Origin: Planctomycetota bacterium
Lineage (GTDB): Bacteria; Planctomycetota; Phycisphaerae; Sedimentisphaerales; UBA12454
DNA: 25,941 nucleotides
Direction: 5' to 3'
Assembly (NCBI GenBank): GCA_018828825.1
Contig: JAHJUV010000029.1
Span: 1-25,941 of the forward strand
Shown: positions 7,924-16,600 of the stretch, piece after piece
Position numbering within the stretch: position 1 is the first letter of the stretch
Layout of the letters: each line of letters opens with the position of its first letter
Program-made: the position numbers and the translations under genes
Notes under the pieces: generated by a model
What the model was told of the DNA's origin: nothing
The model's input: only the letters and a program-made list of their open reading frames with translations
Databases searched by the model: none

Positions 7924-7948
7924 AATTGGTCTGACTTTTAGACCAATT
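7924..7948 (-). terminator. Hairpin after argJ, probable terminator
   Basis: A 9-bp perfect stem, AATTGGTCT (7924-7932) with AGACCAATT (7940-7948) and a seven-base loop, lies 18 bases beyond the argJ stop. On the minus strand the T-run (GGTTTTTATCG) comes several bases after the stem, so termination strength is uncertain. On the plus strand the stem is followed by TTTT, but no plus-strand gene ends here. Confidence 0.5.
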
Positions 7949-7965
7949 TTAAAAGGCTTTTATTA

Positions 7966-9168
7966 TCAGGTATGATAATCAGCGTTAATCCTTACGTAGC
8001 CAGCACTTAGGTCGCATCCATAGCAGAAATCGCTGAATTTGCCGGAGCCTAAATTTATCGTAATTGTGTGTTCTTTTTTCTTTATAATTTTCGAGACTTT
8101 TTTAGGGTCGAATTTTACCGGCCGGCCGTTTTTGAAAACAGTTATATTTCCGATAGAACAAGTTAGTTTTTTGGGATTTAATTTTACGCCGCAGCTTCCG
8201 ACTGCGCAGATAATTCGTCCCCAGTTAGCATCGCCGCCGTGGATAGCGCATTTGACAAGGTCATAATCCGCGACTGCGCGAGCCGCTTTTGCGGCCTCGT
8301 TTTTATTTGCCGCGCCGTTTACAATGACGGCAAACATTTTTGTGGCGCCTTCGGCGTCGAGAGCCATCTGCTTGGCTAAATCGGTGGTAAGCTGAGCAAG
8401 GGCGGCAGCAAATTTTTTATATTGTGCAGCCGTTTTGGTTATTGGTTTATTTCCTGCAAGTCCCGAGGCGAGGATAATCGCAGTATCGTTCGTGCTCTGA
8501 TGGCCGTCAACGGTAAGTTTATTTATTGAATCACCAACGGCATCTTTCAATGCTTTTTGGAGCAGGGCCTTTGTTATGGCTGCATCGGTCGTGATGAAGC
8601 AAAGAGTGGTGGCCATATTAGGTCCAATCATTCCAGCGCCTTTGGCAGTGCCGGCTATTGTGATTTTAACATTGTCAATATTGACGGCTTTGAATGCCTG
8701 CTTGCATCGGGTATCGGTTGTCATTATTGCCTGGGCGAAATCGTTTCCTGCTTTTGGGCTGCCTGATAGTTTTGCGGCGGCTAAAATGATTCCAGTTGTG
8801 ATTTTTTCCATCGGCAATTGATGGCCGATAATGCCGGTCGAGGCGACAAGAACCTGATTTGCCTTTGCATCGATTAACTGAGCGGCAGTTTGACACATAA
8901 TTTGAGCGTTTTTCAGGCCCAGTTTACCTGTGCAGGTATTGGCATTTCCAGAATTGACGATAACCGCTTCGGCATTGCCTGTTTTTATATATTTTTTGCA
9001 GATAGTTACCGCTGCTGAGACGACTTTATTTGTCGTAAAGACACCGGCAGCCTTGGCTCCGGTCGGACAAGCTAAAATTGCGATGTCTTTTTTGCCGCTT
9101 TGTTTAATCCCGCAGCTTATTCCAGCCGCCAGAAATCCTTTTGGCGCTGTTACCGTATTATTTTTCAT
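7966..9168 (-). CDS. argJ: Glutamate N-acetyltransferase / amino-acid acetyltransferase ArgJ
   Basis: A 400-residue cytosolic ornithine acetyltransferase of the arginine pathway. It moves acetyl from N-acetylornithine to glutamate and in some species also uses acetyl-CoA. The proenzyme self-cleaves before a threonine nucleophile; here this is T187 in KGAGMIGPNMATTLCFITTD. Other landmarks are FTTNKVVSAAV, VNSGNANTCTG (about 71-81), STGIIGHQLPM, TTDTRCKQAF, HGGDANWGRIICAVG and the C-terminal YGCDLSAGYVRINADYHT. Length is standard, and both the alpha and beta parts are intact. It starts eight bases after the nitrilase-family stop, so the two are almost certainly one transcript. argC lies about 2.3 kb away beyond an unrelated plus-strand gene, so the arginine genes are near each other but not one operon. 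Confidence 0.96.
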   Translation of the reverse strand: MKNNTVTAPKGFLAAGISCGIKQSGKKDIAILACPTGAKAAGVFTTNKVVSAAVTICKKYIKTGNAEAVIVNSGNANTCTGKLGLKNAQIMCQTAAQLIDAKANQVLVASTGIIGHQLPMEKITTGIILAAAKLSGSPKAGNDFAQAIMTTDTRCKQAFKAVNIDNVKITIAGTAKGAGMIGPNMATTLCFITTDAAITKALLQKALKDAVGDSINKLTVDGHQSTNDTAIILASGLAGNKPITKTAAQYKKFAAALAQLTTDLAKQMALDAEGATKMFAVIVNGAANKNEAAKAARAVADYDLVKCAIHGGDANWGRIICAVGSCGVKLNPKKLTCSIGNITVFKNGRPVKFDPKKVSKIIKKKEHTITINLGSGKFSDFCYGCDLSAGYVRINADYHT

Positions 9169-9176
9169 TTTTATCC

Positions 9177-10028
9177 TTACAGATTCTTTGTGTCTTTGCT
9201 TCTTGGGTCATCAAGATTTTGTGGCCCGTTTGTCAAAATCCCTCTCATTGCAAGCGACCTGAACTTTTCCGAGGGGTCATAGAAAATCTGCGATGTATCA
9301 ACGGTATTTACCATAATGCCGGGCCTGTTCAGTTTTAATTCATTTATAATTTCGCCGTCCGGCTGGATAAAGCAAGATGGATACGGAGCAATTACGCCGG
9401 ATGAATTTGCCAAACTCACCCAGAAATAATTCGAGGCGGCGTTTGCCTGCATTGTTTGTCTTATTATATGCCTGTGCACACTTTGTTCTTTCTGCCGAGC
9501 GTTATAGAACGACTGGAATATGCACTGGACGTTAAGTTTGCATAGTTCTCTGTAAATTTCAGGAAACCGCAAATCAAAGCATATAAGCAGGGCGCATTTA
9601 ACGCCGTTAAGTTCAAACGTTACGAACCTGTTGCCAGGCGTGTAATAATTCAAATCCCTTTCAGTGCAGAATCGTTTGTCGTATCTGTCTTCGATTTGTC
9701 CTTGCGGATTTATAAGATAAAGAGAGTTTGCCGGTTTATTCGGCTTTGTGAGTTTATGCGAACTGCCGAGGACGACCCACAACTGTAATTTGCCAGCCAG
9801 AGCCATAATTTTTTGGGTTTCTTCGACAAGAAGCGGCCAATTATATCCCTCAAAGCCATCAAAATCCGGTCCCGCATAGCCGCTTATCGCACATTCGGGA
9901 AAATGAACTATATCAGCGTCGAGTTTTTTTGCTTTCTTGAGGAATTTCTGGATATATTCTGAGTTTTGCTCGACAGATTCGCTCACAGGGAACTGGCAGG
10001 TTGCAATTTTTAAAACACTTTCAATCAT
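9177..10028 (-). CDS. Carbon-nitrogen hydrolase (nitrilase superfamily)
   Basis: A 283-residue nitrilase-superfamily amidase with the Glu-Lys-Cys catalytic triad: E45 in VHFPECAISGYAG, K118 in DRYDKRFCTERD and C150 in CALLICFDLRFPEIYREL. The fold is an alpha-beta-beta-alpha sandwich, normally oligomeric and cytosolic. Such enzymes cleave non-peptide C-N bonds in amides or carbamoyl compounds, and the substrate cannot be read from the sequence. Its position immediately before argJ (eight-base gap) suggests a link to arginine, ornithine or polyamine metabolism, for example an N-carbamoylputrescine-amidase-like role, but this is inference from context only. No Shine-Dalgarno is visible before the ATG. 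It is the first gene of the nitrilase-argJ unit, divergent from the plus-strand gene at 10387. Confidence 0.9.
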   Translation of the reverse strand: MIESVLKIATCQFPVSESVEQNSEYIQKFLKKAKKLDADIVHFPECAISGYAGPDFDGFEGYNWPLLVEETQKIMALAGKLQLWVVLGSSHKLTKPNKPANSLYLINPQGQIEDRYDKRFCTERDLNYYTPGNRFVTFELNGVKCALLICFDLRFPEIYRELCKLNVQCIFQSFYNARQKEQSVHRHIIRQTMQANAASNYFWVSLANSSGVIAPYPSCFIQPDGEIINELKLNRPGIMVNTVDTSQIFYDPSEKFRSLAMRGILTNGPQNLDDPRSKDTKNL

Positions 10029-10055
10029 TAATTACCACAATGGGGTTTTGGGGTA

Positions 10056-10084
10056 AAACTATCGCATTATTTCTTATTTGTAAA
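10056..10084 (-). promoter_or_regulatory. Candidate promoter of the nitrilase-argJ unit
   Basis: On the minus strand TTTACA (10084-10079) and TAGTTT (10061-10056) are separated by 17 bases, about 28 bases before the nitrilase ATG. The match is moderate (5/6 and 4/6), but it is the only well-placed candidate in the divergent intergenic region. Confidence 0.4.
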
Positions 10085-10225
10085 CATCCTTTTTGTCTAT
10101 GTTGGTAATAGATAGATATATTTCTGATTAGGTTTAGAAGATAATTTTTTTATTTAGAAATCTGTTGTGAATATTTTGGGATAAGAACGAGTATTATATG
10201 GAAATTCTAAACAAACAAGAGGGAT

Positions 10226-10268
10226 TTGTTGCATTATGTGAAAATGGGCAAAATAGGTTGTTGCATTA
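10226..10268 (+). repeat. Direct repeat, candidate operator upstream of the DeoR-sensor gene
   Basis: The 11-mer TTGTTGCATTA occurs twice, at 10226-10236 and 10258-10268, exactly 32 bases apart, or about three helical turns, so both copies face the same side of the DNA. The downstream copy ends 12 bases before a candidate -35 box. The placement fits an activator or repressor site. The rest of the 358-base gap between the nitrilase gene and 10387 is AT-rich and otherwise shows only the two divergent promoters. Confidence 0.4.
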
Positions 10269-10279
10269 GATTTTACCGC

Positions 10280-10307
10280 TTGTAAAATCCCTGTTTGATG
10301 GTATAAT
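10280..10307 (+). promoter_or_regulatory. Candidate promoter of the DeoR-sensor fusion gene
   Basis: TTGTAA (10280-10285) and a perfect TATAAT (10302-10307), spacing 16, lie on the plus strand 79 bases before the ATG at 10387. The gene also has a good ribosome binding site, AAGGAG at 10374-10379, seven bases from the ATG. Confidence 0.6.
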
Positions 10308-10386
10308 ACATTCTCATTTTTGTAAATAGAGGAAAGTTACAAGAATGCGGATTTATATGGAGAATTAGCAAAAAAGGAGAAATAGA

Positions 10387-11388
10387 ATGACGAGATTTGG
10401 GCAGATTGCAATATCGATGGGATATGCTACTAAAAAGAATGTTGCAGAAGCGTTAGTGGCCCAAGTGCATCAGGGGTTTCATGGTAATGGTACTATTGAA
10501 CTTATTGGTGATATTCTTATTAGGAACCAAATAATAACAGAGACTCAAAGGGATGCGATTTTAAAAGAAATGACCAAAAATAAAAGTATGGAGCCTGATA
10601 TAATTTGGGATAAGGACTCTATATTTAATCACAATTTGAGTATTCATAAAACTGAAAAACAACTTTTGGGAGAGTACATTGGAGGAATAGCTGCTGGATC
10701 TTTGGGGGATACTACCATTTTCTTGGCAGGTTCAACTACCTTATACTACGTTTTCCGAGGGCTGGTGAAGTCAAGTGCCAAAGTTAAAGTGCGTACAGTA
10801 AATGCAGCTATAATTTCAGTTTACCCTTCTGTGGAGAGCCAAATAGGAGAAGTGTCAGTTATCTGGGATGGTAACGTTGATTTGAATAATGCTATAATAA
10901 CCCCATACTTTTCTGAAGCAGATAAAATGTTACCGATGGCTCTTCAAGGGATTACGCATGCCATGGTAAGTTGTATAGGTTTTGATAGTGAACGCGGTCC
11001 AATTATAGAAAACAGCACTGCACGTGTAATCACTGAACATCTTTTAAAAAGTAATGGAAATTATGAATGTTGGTTTGTCATTGACCATAGTAAGATAACT
11101 AATAATTGGCCGGAGGATGCCGGATTATTCTTATTTCATATAAAGAAAGACTGGGATGAGATTCGTGGTAAAGGGAATGTGAAAATCATAGTTGATGTTC
11201 ACCCCCAAATGCCATCTGAATTAGCGAGAGATGAACCTAGTTTGCGAGGAGAGCTACAAATTAAAAATCTCCTAAAGAACAAAAACGTACCACAAAAAGA
11301 TATTAAAGAGGTAATAGAATATCAAAGATGGTCAATGAAAACGAGGGACATAGTCGAAAAAGAAGTTCTTCATCCGCACCAACGATAG
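10387..11388 (+). CDS. Unrecognised fusion: helical-repeat N-terminus plus DeoR-type sensor domain
   Basis: A 333-residue protein I cannot assign to a named family. Residues 1-60 contain two similar helical units, FGQIAISMGYATKKNVAEAL (4-23) and IGDILIRNQIITETQRDAIL (40-59), like repeats found at the N-termini of some type II secretion and planctomycete proteins. Residues about 90-240 align by eye with the effector domain of DeoR-family repressors: a GAGSTT-like turn in TIFLAGSTTLYYVFRGL (110-126), then GFDSERGPIIENSTARV, and FVIDHSKI (230-237), where DeoR proteins have VVDHSKF. There is no DeoR helix-turn-helix. The C-terminus (after about 280) is charged and probably helical. Base composition is visibly more AT-rich than the flanking arginine genes, and the gene runs opposite to them, suggesting acquisition. 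It might be a ligand-sensing adaptor; no function is claimed. Confidence 0.85.
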   Translation: MTRFGQIAISMGYATKKNVAEALVAQVHQGFHGNGTIELIGDILIRNQIITETQRDAILKEMTKNKSMEPDIIWDKDSIFNHNLSIHKTEKQLLGEYIGGIAAGSLGDTTIFLAGSTTLYYVFRGLVKSSAKVKVRTVNAAIISVYPSVESQIGEVSVIWDGNVDLNNAIITPYFSEADKMLPMALQGITHAMVSCIGFDSERGPIIENSTARVITEHLLKSNGNYECWFVIDHSKITNNWPEDAGLFLFHIKKDWDEIRGKGNVKIIVDVHPQMPSELARDEPSLRGELQIKNLLKNKNVPQKDIKEVIEYQRWSMKTRDIVEKEVLHPHQR

Positions 11389-11464
11389 CAGTTTTATTGT
11401 ATTGAAAGATTTAGAGTACCTTACTGCTTCGGTGATAACTAACAAAAAGTTTTATAACATACTC

Positions 11465-12469
11465 TTAAGACAGCCCCGACGTTTCGTCAAAACCGTACAT
11501 AATATTCATATTCTGGATAGCCTGGCCGGATGCGCCTTTTATCAGGTTGTCCAATGCGCTGAAGACCACGATTTTATCCTTGCAGACGGCCGGGTAGATA
11601 TGACAGTAGTTTGTCCCGGCAATGTCTTTCAGCATCGGGGCGGTATTCAGCACCTGTACGAAATTCTCGTTTTTATAGAAGTCCTTGTAAAGCTGAGCCA
11701 GTTTTTCATTTGTCATATTTTCTTTCGGCTGGCAGTAAATTGTCGACATTATCCCGACATCGAACGGCCCGACGTGAGGCTGGAACAGCACCTCAATATT
11801 CTTGCCCGATATTTCGCCTGCGATTTGCTCCATCTCCGGCTGATGACGGTGCTTACCTATGCTGTATGCGAAAAAGTTTTCGTTCATATTCGGGAAGTGG
11901 AAATTTTTTGACTGATTTTTCCCCGCGCCGCTTGCGCCGGTAACCGCGCTGACGATAACCGATTTTTCGATTAAGTTATTTTTCAAAAGCGGAGCGACGC
12001 CGAGCATAAATCCGGTTGGAAAACAGCCGGGGTTTGCAATTAGTTTGGCATCCTTGATTTTATCGCGGTACAGTTCGCACAAGCCGTAAACAGCGTGCTT
12101 GAGATTTTCCTTGTCGCTGTGCGGCTGGTAATACTTTTCATAGACCTTAACGTCTTTGATTCGGTAGTCTGCGCTGAAATCGATCACCTTCAATCCTGCC
12201 TTAAGAAGGTTCGGCACAAATTCCATCGAAATTTTGTGCGGCAGGCAGCAAAGAACGACTTTTGCCTTGTCTATAAGTTTATTCATCTGCAGCGGTTCAA
12301 TGTCAAGTGGACAGCGTCCCTTGAATCGAGGAAAGACCTCAGCGACATTTCCGCACTCTTCCGGCAAAGCGGTAAGATAGGCAATCTTTGCCTGGGGATG
12401 GCGCAGAAGAATTTCGATAGCCTCGGCTCCCGTATATCCGCTGGCACCTATAATAGCAACTTGCAGCAT
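11465..12469 (-). CDS. argC: N-acetyl-gamma-glutamyl-phosphate reductase
   Basis: ArgC reduces N-acetylglutamyl-5-phosphate to the semialdehyde with NADPH, the third step of arginine synthesis, in the cytosol. The nucleotide-binding N-terminus reads MLQVAIIGASGYTGAEAIEI, and the catalytic cysteine is C149 in AKLIANPGCFPTGFML. HRHQPEME and HVGPFDVGIMSTIYC complete the family pattern. I chose the ATG at 12469 (334 residues) because it begins directly at the Rossmann strand and has GGAG seven bases upstream; the frame stays open a further 24 codons, but that part crosses the rpsI terminator and does not look like protein. Its promoter seems to overlap the rpsI stop and terminator. The 76 bases after its stop hold no evident terminator. 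Confidence 0.96.
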   Translation of the reverse strand: MLQVAIIGASGYTGAEAIEILLRHPQAKIAYLTALPEECGNVAEVFPRFKGRCPLDIEPLQMNKLIDKAKVVLCCLPHKISMEFVPNLLKAGLKVIDFSADYRIKDVKVYEKYYQPHSDKENLKHAVYGLCELYRDKIKDAKLIANPGCFPTGFMLGVAPLLKNNLIEKSVIVSAVTGASGAGKNQSKNFHFPNMNENFFAYSIGKHRHQPEMEQIAGEISGKNIEVLFQPHVGPFDVGIMSTIYCQPKENMTNEKLAQLYKDFYKNENFVQVLNTAPMLKDIAGTNYCHIYPAVCKDKIVVFSALDNLIKGASGQAIQNMNIMYGFDETSGLS

Positions 12470-12480
12470 TTTAATTCTCC

Positions 12481-12512
12481 AAAAAAAAGGCCGCGTTTTC
12501 GTTATCGCGGCC
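12481..12512 (-). terminator. Intrinsic terminator of rplM-rpsI, abutting the argC ribosome binding site
   Basis: On the minus strand GGCCGCG (12512-12506) pairs with CGCGGCC (12495-12489) around a ten-base loop and is followed by eight T (12488-12481). The argC Shine-Dalgarno GGAG begins directly after the T-run, leaving no room for a promoter between terminator and argC. Confidence 0.9.
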
Positions 12513-12541
12513 ATTGTAATAATCCCAGATAAATTTTGCAA
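12513..12541 (-). promoter_or_regulatory. Candidate argC promoter overlapping the rpsI 3' end
   Basis: On the minus strand TTGCAA (12541-12536) and TACAAT (12518-12513) are separated by 17 bases. The -35 box touches the rpsI stop codon, and the predicted start (about 12507) falls at the end of the terminator's 5' arm. A transcript starting there would lack most of that arm and so escape the hairpin. Confidence 0.5.
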
Positions 12542-13015
12542 TTAACGTTTTGAGAACTGGAACCTCTTTCTGGCACCGGCCAAACCCGGCTTTTTTCTTT
12601 CGACCATTCTGCCGTCGCGAGTCAATAAGCCTGCATCTCTTAAAGCCTGTGTCAAATTAGGGTCATAATTCTTCAATGCCCTTGCGATTCCGAGCATAAC
12701 AGCGCCGCTTTGGCCCGTAGTTCCGCCGCCTTTGACGTTGGCAAAAACATCAAGACTTTTTTCGGTCTTCGTTGTCTTCAGCGGAGCGGTAACATTGCCG
12801 ATATCCTGAGGCCTTGTGAAGTACTTGGTCAGTTCTTTGTTGTTTATCTTAAGTTTTCCCTTGCCGGGTTTAATTCTTACCCTTGCGACGGATGTTTTTC
12901 TTCTTCCGGTGCCCCAGTGGAATCCGCTCTTCGGCTCGGCCTTTTTTGCGGGCTCACCGGCGGACGGGGTCAGGTTTAATCCTTCCAAAGGAGTACTTGC
13001 TGGCTTTTCTGTCAT
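12542..13015 (-). CDS. rpsI: Ribosomal protein uS9
   Basis: A 157-residue uS9 of the 30S head, whose C-terminal tail reaches the P-site tRNA. The conserved core starts at WGTGRRKTSVARVRIKPG (about 34-51), continues with TGQSGAVMLGIARALKNYD, and ends with the basic tail KKPGLAGARKRFQFSKR. About 30 extra residues precede the core (from MTEKPASTPLEG), rich in P, A, K and E; most bacterial S9 proteins are near 130 residues. The ATG at 13015 follows rplM by 28 bases, the canonical rplM-rpsI operon. Transcription ends at the strong hairpin downstream. An internal start would remove the extension, but no in-frame ATG is suitably placed, so I keep the long form. Confidence 0.96.
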   Translation of the reverse strand: MTEKPASTPLEGLNLTPSAGEPAKKAEPKSGFHWGTGRRKTSVARVRIKPGKGKLKINNKELTKYFTRPQDIGNVTAPLKTTKTEKSLDVFANVKGGGTTGQSGAVMLGIARALKNYDPNLTQALRDAGLLTRDGRMVERKKPGLAGARKRFQFSKR

Positions 13016-13043
13016 ATTTTAAGTTTCCGTAAAATTCTGTTTT

Positions 13044-13472
13044 TTATAATTCGATTTTTTCAGGCTGCTGCGCGGAATGCTTATGGTCCGGGCCGCGATA
13101 AACCTTTAATTTTTTAAACATATTTTCACCGAGCGCGCTCTTGGGGAGCATTCTCTTGACGGCAAGGGCGATGACTTTTTCCGGTCTTTTCGCCATCATA
13201 TCCTCAAAGCTTACATATACATGCCCGCCCGGATAAAATGTGTAATAATCATATTCCTTATACAGAGCCTTTTTGCCGGTGACCTTTATCTTGTCGGCGT
13301 TTATAACGATAACAAAATCGCCTGTATCGACACTTGGCGTGTAAATCGGCTTTGTCTTGCCCATCAAAATCGGAGCGATTTTAGCAGCCAATCTGCCCAG
13401 GACAGCCCCGTCGGCATCGACAACAAGCCATTTACGCTGAATTTCTTCTTTTTTAGCCAGAAAACTCTTCAT
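13044..13472 (-). CDS. rplM: Ribosomal protein uL13
   Basis: The 142-residue product has exactly the length of E. coli uL13, an early-assembly protein of the 50S subunit. Landmarks are RKWLVVDADGAVLGRLAAKI (14-33), KTKPIYTPSVDTGDFVIVIN, YYTFYPGGHVY, and VKRMLPKSALGENMFKKLKV followed by YRGPDHKHSAQQP. The ATG at 13472 is chosen over a much longer upstream open frame because the upstream part does not resemble L13 and contains the promoter at 13507-13534. The ribosome binding site is weak (GTAGAG). It is the first gene of the rplM-rpsI operon. Confidence 0.97.
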   Translation of the reverse strand: MKSFLAKKEEIQRKWLVVDADGAVLGRLAAKIAPILMGKTKPIYTPSVDTGDFVIVINADKIKVTGKKALYKEYDYYTFYPGGHVYVSFEDMMAKRPEKVIALAVKRMLPKSALGENMFKKLKVYRGPDHKHSAQQPEKIEL

Positions 13473-13506
13473 AGACTCTACTTTCTTAATCTTTTGGAAA
13501 CGGCAC

Positions 13507-13534
13507 ATTATAACGGCCAAAATGGAGGTGTCAA
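13507..13534 (-). promoter_or_regulatory. Near-perfect sigma70 promoter of rplM-rpsI
   Basis: On the minus strand a perfect TTGACA (13534-13529) and a perfect TATAAT (13512-13507) are separated by 16 bases, giving a start near 13500 and a leader of about 28 bases before rplM. This fits a highly expressed ribosomal protein operon. The leader is too short for the known L13 leader RNA. Confidence 0.82.
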
Positions 13535-13614
13535 CGCATTTTTTTAATGGGATAACGGCCCAATCGAGCATTTTGTCGACTTGGCCGGTCTGGTATCGTC
13601 TTAAGCGGGCTTTT

Positions 13615-16600
13615 TCAACTGCAGCCCATTGAATTTCCGCAATTGAAGCATTTATAGCAGGAGCCGTTTCTGACGGTAATAGCCCCGCAGATGTCGCAGG
13701 CAGGTGCGTCATCCTGAAAATGCTCGAACTGTGCGTTAAACTGCTGAACAGCAGAGGCCTCTGCCTGAGTTTCATTGCCGCCTTTGACAACGCCGGTTAC
13801 CATCGCGACGGCCCTATCAGCTATGTCAGCCAATCTGCTTTTATCGTGCCGGTGCGACAGCGAGTCCGGATTGTCGATTGGTTTTATCTTAGGTTTCGGC
13901 TGAGCCGCCTTGGCCTCGGCTATTTTTTTCGCAAGGTCCTTTGTCTTTTCGACAAGGGTCTTGGCGGTAGTCGTAGTTTTGTTGTCCGGCGGATTGCTTC
14001 CGGAACGGTTCGGCGTATTCTTTTCCGCATAACCCGGAATGAATTCGCAGCCCATCCAGCAGAAGATATAGTCAATAAGACTCTTTGCGAATGGGATGTT
14101 CTTGTTCGATGTCATTCCAGCCGGTTCGAATCTTGCGTGTCTGAATTTATCGACGAGCGTAATCAGCGGCACGCCATATTGCAGGGCCATCGAAACACAG
14201 GTTCCGACAACGTCCATCAAACCGCCGACAGTGCTGCCTTCCTTTGCCATTGTTATAAACAGCTCGCCTGGCTGGCCGTCGTCATAAAGGCCGACCGTCA
14301 GATAACCTTCGTGGCCTGCTACGGAGAATTTGTGTGTAAGGCTCTTTCTTGTCTCCGGCAGTCTCCGCCTGTAAGGCTTCGCAACAGCGACGGGCTTGGT
14401 TTCTTCCTTCGAATCGTCTTTGTGCTCGTCCGTTTTTACCGGCTGGAGGAGCTTAGAACCGTCGCGATAGATAGCGACCGCCTTTAGACCCATTTTCCAA
14501 CCTTCGATATATGCCGACCTTACTTCCTCGGTGGTCGTTTCCTTCGGCATATTGATAGTTTTGCTTATCGCGCCGCTGATGAACGGCTGAACCGCGGCCA
14601 TCATTTTCAGATGCGCCATATAATGAATGCTTCGCGAGCCTTTTTGCGGCCTGAAAGCACAGTCGAATATCGGCAGATGTACCTTGTCGAGTTTTTTGCT
14701 TGTTTCAATTGTGTCGTCTTTGTCGATATCATCGCAGATGTGTTTTATGTCTTCTGCGTTGTAGCCGAGTCTTTCGATCGCCATCGGGACGGTTCTGTTG
14801 ACGATTTTCAGGATTCCGCCGCCCGCAAGCAGTTTATATTTTACCAGTGCTATGTCCGGCTCAACTCCCGTTGTGTCACAATCCATCATAAATCCGATAG
14901 TACCTGTCGGAGCAAGAACGGTAGCTTGGGCGTTTCTGAATCCGAACTTTGTGCCGGAATCAAGAGCCTGGTCCCAGGCATCTCTTGCGTCGCTGAGCAG
15001 GTAATCGGGGCAATGTACTTCAGAGATATTTCTGCAATTCTCACGGTGCATATTGATTACGTTCAGCATCGACTGAGCGTTTTCGTGATATTTTTCAAAC
15101 GGGCCTTTAATGGCGGCGATTTCAGCGCTTGCGATATATGCCGTTCCCGTGAGTATCGCGCTTATGGCCGAGGCCATTGTCCTTGCCTGGTCGCTGTCAT
15201 ACGGCAGCGCAAGGCTCATAATAAGACTGCCAAGATTTGCATAGCCCAAACCCAGCGCACGGAAATTATGGCTGTTTTCAGTTATGGCGGCGTTCGGATA
15301 ACTGCCGTTATCAACGAGAATTTCCTGGGCGATGATGAATATTCTTATCGCGGTCTTGAGTCTTTCCACATCGAATGAGCCGTCGTCGTTTCTGAACTTC
15401 ATAAGATTCAGCGAAGCGAGGTTGCAGGCCGAGTCGTCGATAAACATATATTCGCTGCACGGATTCGAGGCGTGGATTTCGCCGGCGTTCGGGCAGGTGT
15501 GCCACCTGTTTATAGTTGAATGGTATTGAAGACCGGGGTCGCCGCAAAGCCTTGTCGCCTCGGCAATTAGGTCCATAAGCTCATTTGCCCTGTACTTTTC
15601 CGATGGTTTGCCAGAGGTAACTTCGTAAGTTGTCCAGGCTTCGTCTTTCTCGACGGCCTGCATAAACTGGTCGGTGATCCTTACTGACAGATTTGCGTTT
15701 TGGAACATTACGCTGTTGTATGCTTCATTGTTGAACTGTCCGCCGTAGCCGGCCTTTATGAGTGCGCGGGCCTTTTTCTCTTCTTCCATTTTACAGGTAA
15801 TAAAATCCCTGACATCCGGATGGGTAATCATCAGCGACTGCATCTTTGCGGCGCGTCTCGTTTTGCCGCCCGATTTTACTACAGCCGCAATTTGGTCATA
15901 GACTCGCATAAAGCTCAATGGACCGGATGGTTTTCCGCCGCCGGCAAGTTTCTCTTTGCTGCTGCGAAGAGTTGAAAGGTCTGTGCCGGTTCCCGAACCG
16001 TGCTTGAAGAGCATCGCTTCGCTTGTGGCAAGATTCATTATGTCTTCCATCGTGTCTTTTACAGACTGGATGAAACAGGCCGAGGCCTGCGGATATTCAT
16101 AACTGCTTTTGCATGGTACGGCTTTATTCTGTTTGAGGTCCCAGTGCCAGTTGTGTGCGCTGCCTTCTATTCCATAAACATCTTTAAGGCCGACGTTGAA
16201 CCAGACCGGAGAATTAAATGCGCCATACTGATTGACGCACAGCCAGACAAGTTCGTTGTAGAAATTTTCCGTATCTGTTTGAGTAGCGAAGTATCCATCC
16301 TTGTGTCCTCTGTCCGCGATGGTTCTGCAGACACGATGGACAAGCTGTTTGACGGAATTTTCACGATTACCTGTTTCGATATCTCCGTAGAAATATTTGC
16401 TGACTACAACTTTTGTCGCAAGCTGACTCCACGAGGCGGGAACTTCGACATCGTTTTGTTCGAAGATTACTTCACCGCCGTCGCCGGAGATTTTTGCCTG
16501 CCTGGTTTCCCATTCAATCTGGTCGAACGGATGGACCGCAGGCGTTGAGAAAAACTGATTTATTTTCAGTCCCTTCGGTCTCGAATTAGCGGGACTTTGC

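Noticed and set aside
10345..10368. Seven-codon ORF before the sensor-fusion gene, a possible leader peptide
   Set aside because: Only an imperfect AGGAAAG upstream, no hairpins that would suggest attenuation and no informative codons.
13473..13790. Upstream extension of rplM by about 106 codons
   Set aside because: It would run through a consensus promoter and the end of nrdJ and shows no uL13 similarity.
13720..15378. Two 255-codon plus-strand open frames opposite nrdJ
   Set aside because: Antisense to a certain gene, cysteine- and arginine-rich with no motif or ribosome binding site.
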